Shown one piece after another: positions 1 to 9,053 of a stretch of 64,000 bases of DNA. This DNA comes from CAVUAA01 sp963739345. GTDB taxonomy: Bacteria; Chlamydiota; Chlamydiia; Chlamydiales; JAFEGQ01. The notes under the pieces were generated by a model, which was not told where the DNA came from, did not search any database, and saw only the letters and a program-made list of their open reading frames with translations. The stretch is from positions 372,001 through 436,000 of the forward strand of contig CAVUAA010000001.1 in NCBI GenBank assembly GCA_963739345.1, written 5' to 3'. The position numbers were made by a program, and so were the translations under genes. The first letter of the stretch is position 1. The number at the start of each line of letters is the position of its first letter.

Positions 1-2
1 AC

Positions 3-419
3 CGGGGCGGTCCTCCCATTATTTTCCAGCTATTGTTCTACCCCAATGCCTCTTACGATCTAGGCGAATCTGACGACAAGTGGATGCTCACCCCTGAATC
101 GCTCGGGTGGTACTACCATCACTATTTCGCCACGCCAGAGGCAGCGAACGACCCCTACGCCATCCCCGCTAACTATCCGAATGTGCACGATCTGCCACCC
201 GCGTTTTTCTTGTTTGCCGAACACGACCCGCTGACTAAAGGGGGACTAGAGTTTCTCGAGCGGCTCGAGAAGGCGGGGGTCGCTGCCGCTGGCCGCGTCT
301 ACGAGGGGATGATGCATGGCGCCTTCTCCTTCGCCCACGACATTGAGATGGTTGACGACGCGCTTAATGAAGGTATTCAACATTTAAGAGAGGAATTTGA
401 AGTATGGGCTCAAAAGTAG
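3..419 (+). CDS. alpha/beta hydrolase (esterase/lipase, hydrolase_3-like), 3' part
   Basis: The reading frame is open from the left edge, so the start and the expected HGGG oxyanion motif and GxSxG nucleophile lie outside the window. The visible 138 residues look like the C-terminal third of an esterase of the alpha/beta hydrolase_3 (hormone-sensitive lipase-like) group. The segment PPIIFQLLFYPN resembles the strand after the nucleophile elbow. AEHDPL would carry the catalytic Asp and MMHGAF the catalytic His. The substrate cannot be told from this part. The next gene starts inside its last codons, so the two are probably co-transcribed. Confidence 0.75.
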   Translation, partial: RGGPPIIFQLLFYPNASYDLGESDDKWMLTPESLGWYYHHYFATPEAANDPYAIPANYPNVHDLPPAFFLFAEHDPLTKGGLEFLERLEKAGVAAAGRVYEGMMHGAFSFAHDIEMVDDALNEGIQHLREEFEVWAQK

Positions 420-976
420 CCGCAGGTATTGGCGTTGCAACGGCAGCACTCGTTTACTGGATCGGCAAAAACGATCTCTACCATTATGGACGGGCCAAAG
501 AGGCGTTCGCATGGGCCAAGGACAACTTCGATCCTGTCTACGCTGCAAAGTGGACAAAGAAGCACACCTTTGAGGTGCTCGTCCACCGTCTTCGCCGAAA
601 CTACCTAAAAGCCAACACCATCACCCACTACGAGAGTTCGTTTGGAGGCTCTTGGGTCAAGGGATCGTACCGCCCCAGCCATCAAACGATTTCCCACACC
701 ACCGTCGTCCCAGGGTCGCGGGTAGGGATCGAAACCTTTGTTGGCGACCTCCACCCAACCGATTCGCGCGAACTACAGCTAGCCATCGACAATGCCGGCT
801 ACACCATGGATCAGACCAAGAAGTGGATCCACGGCGGCGGCTTCCCCGGCGCCGGCCGCAACCCCTATCCCGTCGATCCAGCCCCGGGCTGGCGCACCTT
901 TTGGTTCGGCTGTAAGGCAGTACCAGTGGCCGCGGTCGGCTGCACTGTCGGCTGGGCCGCCTACAAAGAAAAGTAG
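404..976 (+). CDS. hypothetical protein with N-terminal hydrophobic segment
   Basis: A 190-residue protein of no family I recognise. The ATG at 404 lies 16 bases before the end of the upstream hydrolase gene, which suggests translational coupling. Residues 4-20 form one hydrophobic, Gly/Ala-rich segment that could be a membrane anchor. A second weaker hydrophobic stretch rich in Ala, Val and Gly is near the C-terminus, before a short basic tail (AAYKEK). The middle is polar with many aromatic residues and a Gly/Pro-rich patch around residues 146-155. It ends three bases before the convergent gatB stop. Confidence 0.6.
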   Translation: MGSKVAAGIGVATAALVYWIGKNDLYHYGRAKEAFAWAKDNFDPVYAAKWTKKHTFEVLVHRLRRNYLKANTITHYESSFGGSWVKGSYRPSHQTISHTTVVPGSRVGIETFVGDLHPTDSRELQLAIDNAGYTMDQTKKWIHGGGFPGAGRNPYPVDPAPGWRTFWFGCKAVPVAAVGCTVGWAAYKEK

Positions 977-979
977 TCT

Positions 980-2422
980 TTAGCTTTTTGCGGCGAGGCG
1001 ATCTTTCAGTAGCTGATTGACGATTTGGGGCGGGGCTTTGCCCTGCGTCGCCTTCATCACCTGACCCATTAGAAAGCCAAACGCCTTTTGCTTGCCGGCG
1101 AGGAAGTCGTCGACTGACTGCTTCTGTTCGGCGAGCACTTGATCGACGAGCGCTTCGAGCTCGGCGGAGTCGGCAACCGGCTTATATTTGTCTGGATGAG
1201 CTTCGATAATTTGAGCGGGGGAGCGGCCAGGGCCTGCCACCATCTCGTCGGCAATCTCTTTTGCGAGAGGGCCAGTGAGGGTTCCCTTTTCAATGAAGTC
1301 GACCAATTGGCCGAGGTGCTCCGGGAGGATGCCAGTGTCTGGGAGGAATTGGCCTGACTCTTTGAGGCGGCCGAAGAATTCGCCGGTGATCCAGTTGCAC
1401 ACCTTGCGGGGGTGGTTGCACGTTTTGAGTGCGGCTTCAAAGTAGTCGGCAAGCGCTTTATCGGTGGTGAGGATGCCGGCGTTGTAGTGGGAGAGTTTGA
1501 GCTCTTCGATGTACCGCTTCCGTCTCTGGTAGGGGAGTTCGGGGAGTTTGGAGCGGATCATTTCGACGTAGTCCTGCGAGAGGATGATGGGAGGGAGATC
1601 GGGCTCGGGGCAGTAGCGGTAGTCCTGAGCGTTCTCTTTGGAACGCATGAGGACGGTTTGCTTTTTCTCGAGGTCCCAACGGTAGGTGGACTGCACAATG
1701 GTCTCACCATTCTCATAGGCGCGAATTTGTCGGCGAATTTCGGCTTCGATCGCCATCTCCATGAAGCTGAACGAGTTCATGTTCTTGATCTCGGTCTTGG
1801 TCCGGAGGGTGGTCTCGCCATGGTGGCGGACGGAGATGTTGGCGTCGCAGCGGAGTGACCCCTCTTCCATGTTGCAGTCGGACGCATCGATGTACTGCAT
1901 GATCGCTTTGATCGCTCTTCCATAGGCGGCAGCTTGTTGGGCGGAGTGCATGCATGGATTGGAGACGATCTCGAGAAGGGGGGCGCCGGCCCGGTTATAG
2001 TCGACGCCGGCAAAGTCGGAGAAGTGCTTGAGCATGCCCGCATCGTCCTCGAGGTGGGCGTGTTCAACAGAAAAGGTCATTGGTTCGCCATCGACATCGG
2101 CCACCACCTCGCCTCCAATCACAATCGGCTCGTCAAACTGGGTGATCTGAAAGTTGCGGGGGGAGTCGGGGTAGAAGTAGGATTTCCGGTCGAACTTTGA
2201 ATAGAGAGCCACATCTGCACCGATTGCACAGCCAAACTGGACCGCTTTGCGCACAGCCTCTTTGTTGAGGACGGGGAGGGCGCCCGGCTGGCCGGTGCAG
2301 ACAGCGGAGATATTGGTGTTCGGTTCGTCCCCAAAACGGTTGGGGGCGGGGCTAAAAATCTTACTCTTGGTGTTGAGCTGGACGTGAACTTCGAGACCAA
2401 TGACTGCTTCCCACTTGCTCAT
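980..2422 (-). CDS. gatB: aspartyl/glutamyl-tRNA amidotransferase subunit B
   Basis: GatB is the tRNA-binding kinase/transamidase subunit of GatCAB. The complex converts Glu-tRNA(Gln) to Gln-tRNA(Gln), and Asp-tRNA(Asn) to Asn-tRNA(Asn) where the Asn-specific enzyme is lacking. The 480 residues match the usual family length. The N-terminus reads EVHVQLNTKSKIF and the middle carries the family signature NMEEGSLRCDANISV. The last 150 residues form the helical YqeY-like tail that grips tRNA (GFLMGQVMKATQGKAPP). Its ATG overlaps the gatA stop by four bases, and the gene order is gatC-gatA-gatB. Confidence 0.97.
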   Translation of the reverse strand: MSKWEAVIGLEVHVQLNTKSKIFSPAPNRFGDEPNTNISAVCTGQPGALPVLNKEAVRKAVQFGCAIGADVALYSKFDRKSYFYPDSPRNFQITQFDEPIVIGGEVVADVDGEPMTFSVEHAHLEDDAGMLKHFSDFAGVDYNRAGAPLLEIVSNPCMHSAQQAAAYGRAIKAIMQYIDASDCNMEEGSLRCDANISVRHHGETTLRTKTEIKNMNSFSFMEMAIEAEIRRQIRAYENGETIVQSTYRWDLEKKQTVLMRSKENAQDYRYCPEPDLPPIILSQDYVEMIRSKLPELPYQRRKRYIEELKLSHYNAGILTTDKALADYFEAALKTCNHPRKVCNWITGEFFGRLKESGQFLPDTGILPEHLGQLVDFIEKGTLTGPLAKEIADEMVAGPGRSPAQIIEAHPDKYKPVADSAELEALVDQVLAEQKQSVDDFLAGKQKAFGFLMGQVMKATQGKAPPQIVNQLLKDRLAAKS

Positions 2423-3861
2423 AGCTGCGGCACCTTCTCGTTGTAGCGGGTCGCCTGTTCAAACGCATGACCCATGCGGACGACATGGGCGTCGGCCTGC
2501 TGGGGGCCGAGAAGCTGGAGTCCGAGAGGGAGGCCGTCGTCGGTGAAGCCGGCCGGGACGCTCATGCCGGGAAGGCCAGCGAGGTTGGCGCCGATGGTGT
2601 AGACGTCGGAGAGGTACTCTTCGAGAGGTTCCCGCTTGGCGCCAATTTTGAATGCGGCGGTGGGGGAGGTGGGGGTGGCTACCACATCGCACTGCTCGAA
2701 TACCTGTTTGAACGCTCGGATCACAAGCGTCCGTACCCGCTGCGCTTGCTTGTAGTAGGCATCCTGGTAGCCGGCAGAGAGGACGTAGGTGCCGAGGAGA
2801 ATACGTCGTTTCACTTCTGGCCCAAATCCGGCCGCCTTGGAGAGATCGTAGACCTCTGCGAGGGTCATCGCATCGGGTGAGCGGACGCCGTAGCGGACCC
2901 CGTCAAAGCGGGCGAGGTTGGTCGATGCTTCTGCTGTAGCGAGGATGTAGTAGACGGCGACAGAGTGCTTGAGAACGTCAAGGTTGACGTCCACAAGCGT
3001 GGCACCGAGCCCCTTCATCACCTCCAGAGAGGCGTCAAGGTTGGCGCGGATCTTTGGATCTAGCCCCTCGAGGAACGAATAGGGGACGCCAACGCGAAGG
3101 CCTTTCATGTCACCGTTGAACGTGTAGGTGTCGGGAGGAGCGGTGAGGCTGGTCGCATCCCGCTCGTCGTGCTGTCCCATCACCTCCATCAGGAGGCCAA
3201 TGTCGCGCGAGCTGTGAGCGAACGGGCCTATCTGGTCGAGTGATGAGCCGAAGGCAACGAGGCCGTAGCGCGACACCCGCCCATAGGTGGGCTTGAAGCC
3301 GGAAACGCCGCAAAGAGCTGCCGGCTGGCGGATCGATCCGCCGGTGTCACTTCCAAGAGAGAGGGGAGCCATCCGGGCCGCAACAGCTGCGGCAGATCCT
3401 CCCGACGAGCCGCCTGGGACGTAGTCGAGGTTCCACGGATTGTGGACCGGACCAAAAGCTGAGTGCTCGTTCGACGATCCCATTGCAAATTCATCGCAGT
3501 TGGTCTTGCCGATGAGGATTGCCCCTTCTCTTTCCAAAAATTCAATCGCTGTGGCGCTAAACGGAGCGCGGTAGTTACTCAAAAATTTGGAGCCGCAGGT
3601 GGTGATTTCGCCCCGAATGTGAATGTTGTCTTTGACAGCGACCGGAACACCGGCCAGCTTGCCGATCGGCTCTCCTTTTGCCCGCTGCTCATCGAGCCGT
3701 TTGGCTTGTGCGAGTGACCGCTCGTCGAGCACCTTCAAAAAGGCGTTGGTCTTCGGATTGAGCGCCTCAATCCGATCTAAGAAAGCGGTTGCGATCTCCG
3801 TCGCTGACACCTCTCCCTTCCCAAATTTTTCTCGCAGTTTGACTGCGCTCCACTCGTGCAT
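2419..3861 (-). CDS. gatA: aspartyl/glutamyl-tRNA amidotransferase subunit A (amidase)
   Basis: GatA releases ammonia from glutamine for the GatCAB reaction. It is 480 residues, the normal length. The amidase-signature Ser-cisSer-Lys triad is visible: the Lys in PVAVKDNIHIRGEITTCGS near residue 73, and the serines in PGGSSGGSAAAVAA and LGSDTGGSIRQPAALCG around residues 150-180. The start is three bases after the gatC stop and the end overlaps gatB by four bases, so the three genes form one tightly coupled operon. Confidence 0.97.
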   Translation of the reverse strand: MHEWSAVKLREKFGKGEVSATEIATAFLDRIEALNPKTNAFLKVLDERSLAQAKRLDEQRAKGEPIGKLAGVPVAVKDNIHIRGEITTCGSKFLSNYRAPFSATAIEFLEREGAILIGKTNCDEFAMGSSNEHSAFGPVHNPWNLDYVPGGSSGGSAAAVAARMAPLSLGSDTGGSIRQPAALCGVSGFKPTYGRVSRYGLVAFGSSLDQIGPFAHSSRDIGLLMEVMGQHDERDATSLTAPPDTYTFNGDMKGLRVGVPYSFLEGLDPKIRANLDASLEVMKGLGATLVDVNLDVLKHSVAVYYILATAEASTNLARFDGVRYGVRSPDAMTLAEVYDLSKAAGFGPEVKRRILLGTYVLSAGYQDAYYKQAQRVRTLVIRAFKQVFEQCDVVATPTSPTAAFKIGAKREPLEEYLSDVYTIGANLAGLPGMSVPAGFTDDGLPLGLQLLGPQQADAHVVRMGHAFEQATRYNEKVPQL

Positions 3862-3864
3862 TAT

Positions 3865-4161
3865 CTAGCCCTTCTTGAACACCGGTGGGACCCGGATCAT
3901 GCCGCCCACGTGGGAGGGAGAGTTTTCTAAAAATTCTTCACGACTCATCGTTGCACCGACAAGGTCGTCGCGCATTGGCGACGTCATTCCGGGGATCACA
4001 TGATTGCAGGGTGGCACATCTTTGGTGTCCACCTCTTGCAGCTGCTCCACGTAGACCAAAATTTTTTTAAGGCTTTCTAGCAGCGCCTCTTGTTCCTCAT
4101 CGCTACATTGAATGCGCGACAATTCCACTAGCTTTTGAATCGCTTCACGGTCGAGTTCCAT
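3865..4161 (-). CDS. gatC: aspartyl/glutamyl-tRNA amidotransferase subunit C
   Basis: GatC is a small subunit that wraps GatA and stabilises its contact with GatB. From the ATG at 4161 the product is 98 residues and begins MELDREAIQKLVELSRIQCS, the usual GatC opening helix. The frame also has a GTG at 4188 that would add nine residues, but family proteins start near the ATG. The C-terminal half contains the conserved VPPCNHVIPGMTSPMRDD linker and the motif FLENSPSHVGGMIRVPPV. It is the first gene of the gatCAB operon. Confidence 0.94.
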   Translation of the reverse strand: MELDREAIQKLVELSRIQCSDEEQEALLESLKKILVYVEQLQEVDTKDVPPCNHVIPGMTSPMRDDLVGATMSREEFLENSPSHVGGMIRVPPVFKKG

Positions 4162-4207
4162 AGCAAACAGTCTAACCCACTTAGCCACAAATTCTCAAGT
4201 CCTGAAG

Positions 4208-4279
4208 CAACTGTCCAGTTTGGTGCCTGGCACCAAACTGGACAGTTGGTGGTTAAATCCGGAGTGTGACTCCGGATTT
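4208..4279. repeat. two adjacent palindromes (20-bp and 11-bp arms)
   Basis: Bases 4208-4227 and 4229-4248 are perfect inverted copies around a single T, with the core GGTGCC-T-GGCACC. Six bases on, 4255-4265 and 4269-4279 are perfect inverted copies around GTG. Neither is followed by a T run, so a simple terminator is unlikely. They lie between gatC and the promoter of the AAA ATPase. The first shares TTTGGTGCCTG with the repeat at 37682-37692 and TGTCCA with the repeat at the transposase locus. Confidence 0.85.
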
Positions 4280-4284
4280 GCCTG

Positions 4285-4313
4285 TTGACGGATTCGAAGG
4301 ATCGGGCTAAACT
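4285..4313 (+). promoter_or_regulatory. putative sigma-66/70-type promoter of the AAA ATPase
   Basis: TTGACG (4285-4290) and TAAACT (4308-4313) are separated by 17 bases, a good match to the housekeeping consensus. They lie 18 bases before the first ATG of the AAA ATPase and directly after the palindrome pair, which could act as an operator. Confidence 0.5.
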
Positions 4314-4331
4314 GGGGTTAAGCTCAGGAAA

Positions 4332-5516
4332 ATGGAGGTTATGATGTATCGTCGGGACGCGGAAAAGCATCTGAAGAGTTTGGCCAAGGATTATCCAGTC
4401 GTCACAGTGATCGGGCCGCGGCAGTCAGGGAAGACGACGCTGGTCCAGCATGTGTTTCCCGATAAACCGTATGCCAATCTTGAGGAGCTGGATGCGCGTG
4501 AGATGGCGGCGACCGATCCACGCAGCTTTCTCGCGCAGTTTCCGGATGGAGCGGTGATCGATGAGATTCAGCAGGTTCCAGAACTCCTTTCCTACATTCA
4601 GGTGTTGGTCGACAAAAAGAATATCCCCGGTTTTTTCATCCTGACGGGAAGTCATCAGTACACGCTTCATCATGCGGTCGCACAATCGCTCGCCGGTCGG
4701 ACGGCTCTCCTTGATTTGTTGCCGATGAGTTTACAGGAGCTCTCTGGTGCCGGGATCGATCTTTCTTTGGAAAAGGCGCTTCTTTGTGGGGGATATCCCC
4801 GTATCTTTGCAGAAGAGCTTAACCCAACTCAGGCTTATCGCGACTACTTTCGTACGTACATCGAGCGAGACCTAAGACAGATGATTCATCTGCAGAAGCT
4901 ATCGCAATTTCAGCGTTTCGTCCGTCTTTGCGCCGGTCGTGTTGGGCAGCTGCTCAAGATCGACCGACTGGCCAACGACGTGGGTGTTTCCTCTCGGACG
5001 ATCAACGAGTGGCTCTCTTTGCTCGAAGCCTCTTATCTTATCGTTCGACTGCAGCCCTACTTTGAGAACTTCGGCAAGCGGATGACCAAAGCCCCCAAGC
5101 TCTATTTCACCGATGTGGGTCTAGCTTGTTACCTCTTAGGGATTGAGAACGAAACTCAGGTGTCGCGCGATCCGCTCTACGGAAGTCTCGTTGAGAATCT
5201 GGTTGTCCTTGAACTGATGAAGGCTCGCCTCAATCAGGGGCGTGACCCGCAGCTCTATTTCTATCGCGATGGTCGTGGTCATGAGGTCGATCTCATTTAC
5301 AAGACCGGCCATCAGCTGATCCCGATTGAGATCAAAGCAGGGCGGACCTACAACAGTGATTTTCTGAAGAACCTCCGTTTCTTCCAGGCTCTAGCTGGTG
5401 AGAGATGTCCGGTCGGTTATCTGATCTACACAGGAAGTCAGGAACCGCGGATTCAGACATTCCAACTCCTCAACTACACCCATGCAAGCCAAATATTCGA
5501 TACAGAAGTTCAGTAG
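4332..5516 (+). CDS. AAA ATPase with DUF4143 C-terminal domain
   Basis: A 394-residue P-loop ATPase of the AAA_14/DUF4143 group. Walker A is GPRQSGKTT (residues 28-36), Walker B is AVIDEIQ near residue 80, and a sensor-like LTGSHQ follows. The C-terminal DUF4143 part holds GHEVDLIY and PIEIKAGRTYNSDF, which resembles a PD-(D/E)XK nuclease core. Family members are common, patchily distributed and of unknown cellular role. Three ATGs lie close together (4332, 4341, 4344), so the exact start is uncertain. It has its own promoter and no operon partner, and a related gene lies at 11404. The end overlaps the convergent barrel gene by seven bases. Confidence 0.85.
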   Translation: MEVMMYRRDAEKHLKSLAKDYPVVTVIGPRQSGKTTLVQHVFPDKPYANLEELDAREMAATDPRSFLAQFPDGAVIDEIQQVPELLSYIQVLVDKKNIPGFFILTGSHQYTLHHAVAQSLAGRTALLDLLPMSLQELSGAGIDLSLEKALLCGGYPRIFAEELNPTQAYRDYFRTYIERDLRQMIHLQKLSQFQRFVRLCAGRVGQLLKIDRLANDVGVSSRTINEWLSLLEASYLIVRLQPYFENFGKRMTKAPKLYFTDVGLACYLLGIENETQVSRDPLYGSLVENLVVLELMKARLNQGRDPQLYFYRDGRGHEVDLIYKTGHQLIPIEIKAGRTYNSDFLKNLRFFQALAGERCPVGYLIYTGSQEPRIQTFQLLNYTHASQIFDTEVQ

Positions 5517-6493
5517 GCGAGAAAGATGTGGGCGCCGGTGTAGATGACGGGGTCGAGGTTGCGGTAGACCACTGTCTTGTTGTGCTGGGTGGTGACGCGG
5601 ACGAAGGTCCAAATGGTGGAGCCGATGTAGGCTTCGGCTTTGATGCCGCAAATGGGCTCAATGACGGCGCGCCACTCAGCACCCCAGTTGCGGTATTCAA
5701 TGATCCCCTCAGGGATGATGTCGTCAGGACGCATCCGCTCGCGAGAACGGTTGAAACGGGCGGCAATGCCGGTCTTGAACCAGTAGGTGACGGGGTAGAG
5801 AAGGGTGATGTCAATGGGGTAGACGGCATCGAGCTCGAAGCCGTTGCGGAACTTGTAGTCGAGGCCAATGATCGGACGGGTGAACCCTTTCCGCTTACCA
5901 GGAAGAGAGATGAAGCCGATATGGAGGCCAAGACGGCCCGGGATATAGTCGTAGCGGCCCCAAGCAAAGAGCTCGGCCATGCCGTACCGCCCCATATTCA
6001 GCTTATAAGTCTGCTGCCACCACCCAATGCCAAACTTCCACATCCAGCAGTCGAGGCAGTGGGTGAAGCCGCGTAAAAAGGCGCCCACCTCTTCAAACCG
6101 GGGGTGGCGGAGAAACTCTGAGTTGCTCCATCCCATCCGGGTCCATCGGTAGCCGAGCCCGGCTACAACACCGCTTAGGGCGTTGACCTGCTTGCAATAG
6201 CTAGCCTCAACGTCCCACTGGGTGTAGCGAAACCGCTCGCCTGCGATGGTAGGGGCATCAAAACTGGCATCACCTGTCGCATAGATGTTGGCGTCGAGCC
6301 ACCAGGGATGCGCAAAGGGGTTGGGGTTGAGAGAGACAGGCCGCCGTCCACACGCTTTTCGGCAGGGAGCCGCCACGACGACGTCGGGCTGATGACAGCA
6401 CGCCGTCTGACATGGCTGACACACCTCAGCGCCCAGAGGGGCACTCAGAGCCGCCGTACATACCATCAAGAGTAGGAGGATTCGTATTTTCAT
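5510..6493 (-). CDS. cysteine-rich outer-membrane beta-barrel protein (hypothetical)
   Basis: The 327-residue protein starts with a clear Sec signal peptide (MKIRILLLLMVCTAALSAPLGA). A cysteine-rich N-terminal stretch follows, with CQPCQTACCHQ and then further Cys pairs near residues 43-48. The rest alternates polar and aromatic residues in short strands and ends in the aromatic HIFLAY, as expected of an outer-membrane barrel. The N-terminal cysteines could cross-link to the disulfide-bonded chlamydial envelope proteins such as OmcB; that is inference. I cannot assign a substrate or a named family. It sits 35 bases downstream of recN on the same strand. Confidence 0.7.
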   Translation of the reverse strand: MKIRILLLLMVCTAALSAPLGAEVCQPCQTACCHQPDVVVAAPCRKACGRRPVSLNPNPFAHPWWLDANIYATGDASFDAPTIAGERFRYTQWDVEASYCKQVNALSGVVAGLGYRWTRMGWSNSEFLRHPRFEEVGAFLRGFTHCLDCWMWKFGIGWWQQTYKLNMGRYGMAELFAWGRYDYIPGRLGLHIGFISLPGKRKGFTRPIIGLDYKFRNGFELDAVYPIDITLLYPVTYWFKTGIAARFNRSRERMRPDDIIPEGIIEYRNWGAEWRAVIEPICGIKAEAYIGSTIWTFVRVTTQHNKTVVYRNLDPVIYTGAHIFLAY

Positions 6494-6528
6494 AGAGAGT
6501 CGAGTCTACTGGATTGAGAATGAAAAGA

Positions 6529-8109
6529 TCAACTGGCCATTCCGATCATGCGAGTCAATTCCACTTCGCGCCGTCCCTTTCCAAGCTGTGTGACGGTGCT
6601 GTGAGTGCGGCCGTCGCTCTCCTGCTTGCAAATGTGGAAGTGGTGGTCAGCCTCGCGTGCCACCTGCGGGAGATGAGTGATACAGAGCACCTGCCTCTTG
6701 TCGGCAATCGCCTTGATTTTCTTCCCCACCAGTGCGCCGGTCTGGCCCCCAATGTTAGCATCGATCTCGTCGAAGACGAGGGTGGGGGTAAGCTCGAGGC
6801 CAGCGAGGGTGGTTTTGAGCGCCAACAGGACGCGGGAGAGCTCTCCTCCGGAGGCGCAGCTCCGGATGGGGACCGATCCCTCTCCCATGTTGGGAGAAAA
6901 GAGGAACTCGATCGCATCGTCACCTCGCGCTGTGCGGCTTTCCGCTGCAATTTTCACCTCGAACCGAGCTCCCTCCATGTTAAGCGGCTGCAGCTGCTCG
7001 GTGAGCTCTGTCTCTAGAGTTTTTCCACTTTTCTTGCGCGCTTTGGTGAGTGCTGTTGCGGCGTGATCAACCGTTGCGGAGAGGGCGGCCACCTCTTGGT
7101 TCAATTCCTCGATCCGCATGTCGGCGCTCTCGAGCGATCCTAAACGGATGGTCGCTTCGCTCAAGTAGGTGCTCACCGTTCCATACTTTTTCTGCAGGGT
7201 GGTGAGGAGGCAGAGGCGGTCGTTGACCTGCTCGAGTCGCCCCGGGCTGCTCTCCAGCCGACTCTGATAGGCGCGCAGCTCGTGCCCCACCTCTTGCAGC
7301 TCAAGGTGGGCGCTGGTCAGGGCCTCCACCTGCGGTTTGAGGGCCGCATCAAGCGAGGCGCACTGGGCGAGTGTTTCGCGCAGGTGGGAGAGGGTGAGCT
7401 CTTGCAGTCCATCGACCACCCGCCCCAGCCCTCCATTCAACTCTTCAGAGTTTGCAAGGCGGGAGTATTCGGCGAAGAGAGTCTCTTCCTCCCCCTCCTT
7501 CACAGCGGCGGTGGTGAGCTCCTCCACCTCTACCTGCAGTCTGTTGAGCTCGCGCAGCCGCTCAGCCTCTCCTGCAACCAGTGCCGCCAGCTCCTTCTCT
7601 TTCGTCCGGAGTTGCTGCCACTGCTCTGCAAAGTTGGCTCGCTTCTCTAACAATCCGCCATAGAGATCGAGCACATCACATTGATATTCCGGTGATGAGA
7701 GGCGCAAATTCGCATGCTGCCCCACCAGGTCGATCAGGAGATTCCCCAATCGCTTCAATAAACCTGTCTGCGCCATCGCATTGTTGATGTAGGCGCGGCT
7801 CTTCCCCGAGCTCGTCAGCTCTCTCCGAATGAGGAGCTCGTCATCTTCGCACTCGATGCCTGCTTCGTCGAGGAGATCGGTCACTCCTGGCAGATCTCCA
7901 ATTTCAAAGAGCGCTTCGACGCGCGCCTTAGCTTCTCCCTTCCGCACCAGCCGACTATCTGCCCGGTCACCGAGAACCAGACCTAGCGCTTTCAAGATGG
8001 CCGACTTGCCCGCTCCCGTCTCACCAGTGAGGACTGTGAAGCCTAGCTCAAAATCGAGCTCGGCCATCTCAATGAGAATAATGTTGTGTATACGGAGCGT
8101 CTTTAGCAT
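6529..8109 (-). CDS. recN: DNA repair protein RecN
   Basis: RecN is an SMC-like ATPase that acts at double-strand breaks during recombinational repair. The 526 residues show Walker A GETGAGKS at residues 29-36 right after the LKTLRIHNIILIE opening. A long coiled coil fills roughly residues 150-370. The ABC-type signature SGGELSRVLLALK and Walker B TLVFDEIDANIGG come near the C-terminus, and the final MIGMAS is typical. It is slightly shorter than the usual 550. The start is two bases from the rnhC stop, so both are likely co-transcribed. Confidence 0.96.
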   Translation of the reverse strand: MLKTLRIHNIILIEMAELDFELGFTVLTGETGAGKSAILKALGLVLGDRADSRLVRKGEAKARVEALFEIGDLPGVTDLLDEAGIECEDDELLIRRELTSSGKSRAYINNAMAQTGLLKRLGNLLIDLVGQHANLRLSSPEYQCDVLDLYGGLLEKRANFAEQWQQLRTKEKELAALVAGEAERLRELNRLQVEVEELTTAAVKEGEEETLFAEYSRLANSEELNGGLGRVVDGLQELTLSHLRETLAQCASLDAALKPQVEALTSAHLELQEVGHELRAYQSRLESSPGRLEQVNDRLCLLTTLQKKYGTVSTYLSEATIRLGSLESADMRIEELNQEVAALSATVDHAATALTKARKKSGKTLETELTEQLQPLNMEGARFEVKIAAESRTARGDDAIEFLFSPNMGEGSVPIRSCASGGELSRVLLALKTTLAGLELTPTLVFDEIDANIGGQTGALVGKKIKAIADKRQVLCITHLPQVAREADHHFHICKQESDGRTHSTVTQLGKGRREVELTRMIGMAS

Positions 8110-8111
8110 GA

Positions 8112-8987
8112 CTACAGTTGCTTGGTCGTCTTGAAGTGGAGCTTAGCACATTTGCGCAATCCCGCTTCGCCATATTTGTCCAAAATCGTCCGTCCAATCA
8201 TCGGGATGCGGCTCGATGAGGCCCCCTTTGGCAGTTCGATCCCAATCTGATCGCTCAGCTTCTCCATCTCCCGCACAAACGAGGCGCGGGCGATGAGGGA
8301 GGCGGCGGCCACCACCACGTCCGACTCTCCCTTCGTCCGCTGCGTCAGGGCGATCACTAGCCCTCGGTTCTGCACCGCTCTTTGCAATACGTGTTCTTTG
8401 GCAAATTGGTCGACCAGCACCGCCTGACACCCCGTCTTCTTGTGTAGCGTCTCAATGACCGCCGCATGTGCCCACGCCAACATTGTGTTGAGGTTTTTGA
8501 ACTTCTCATACAGGTCGTTGTACTTCTCTGGATGGAGGCGGAGGAGGTCGTAGGGGCAGATCTTGATCACTTCACGCGCTAAACGCAAAATGGTCTTGTC
8601 GTTCATCGTCTTCGAATCCTTCACCCCAAGCTCAACCAGTCGAGTGATCATCTTCTCATCCGCATAGACTCCCGCCACCACCAGCGGCCCAAAGTAGTCC
8701 CCTTTTCCAGCTTCATCCGATCCGATTCGCGCTGTTGGATCTTGCGCTTCTGCTCCAAATGTTTCCAAGATTTCAGGTTCTAAAAAGAACTCAATAAACT
8801 CCTCTTTCTTTTTTCCCTGCACCACTAACTTCCCTGAAGCATAGAAAGTGCATGAGAGACCAGGCTTTTTTCCGACGAAGAGAGTGTGAGGAGGCTGGCT
8901 CATTTCAAAACCCTGTTCCTCCAAACTTGTGCGCAGCTTCGGAGCACGTGAGAGATCGAGGGTGGTGACGAATGGTCCTTTTGACAT
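8112..8987 (-). CDS. rnhC: ribonuclease HIII
   Basis: RNase HIII cleaves RNA in RNA-DNA hybrids. The protein is 291 residues with an N-terminal substrate-binding domain (about residues 1-85, rich in Lys and Phe) and a C-terminal RNase H2-type catalytic domain. The catalytic motif RIGSDEAGKGDYFGPLVVA carries the Asp-Glu pair, and VKDSKTMND and LVDQFAKEH supply further conserved acidic residues. In Chlamydia the gene lies next to rodZ, and here rodZ starts 66 bases away in the opposite direction. Confidence 0.94.
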   Translation of the reverse strand: MSKGPFVTTLDLSRAPKLRTSLEEQGFEMSQPPHTLFVGKKPGLSCTFYASGKLVVQGKKKEEFIEFFLEPEILETFGAEAQDPTARIGSDEAGKGDYFGPLVVAGVYADEKMITRLVELGVKDSKTMNDKTILRLAREVIKICPYDLLRLHPEKYNDLYEKFKNLNTMLAWAHAAVIETLHKKTGCQAVLVDQFAKEHVLQRAVQNRGLVIALTQRTKGESDVVVAAASLIARASFVREMEKLSDQIGIELPKGASSSRIPMIGRTILDKYGEAGLRKCAKLHFKTTKQL

Positions 8988-9053
8988 GGGGCAATGCTAA
9001 GGGTTCCCAAAAATGCCGGCAAGGACAACAATGGCCCAACGGAGGTAGAATAG

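Noticed and set aside
5405..6076. Plus-strand open frame opposite the cysteine-rich barrel gene
   Set aside because: The minus-strand gene has a signal peptide and barrel pattern; the plus frame gives an acidic Val/Asp/Gly-rich shadow product.
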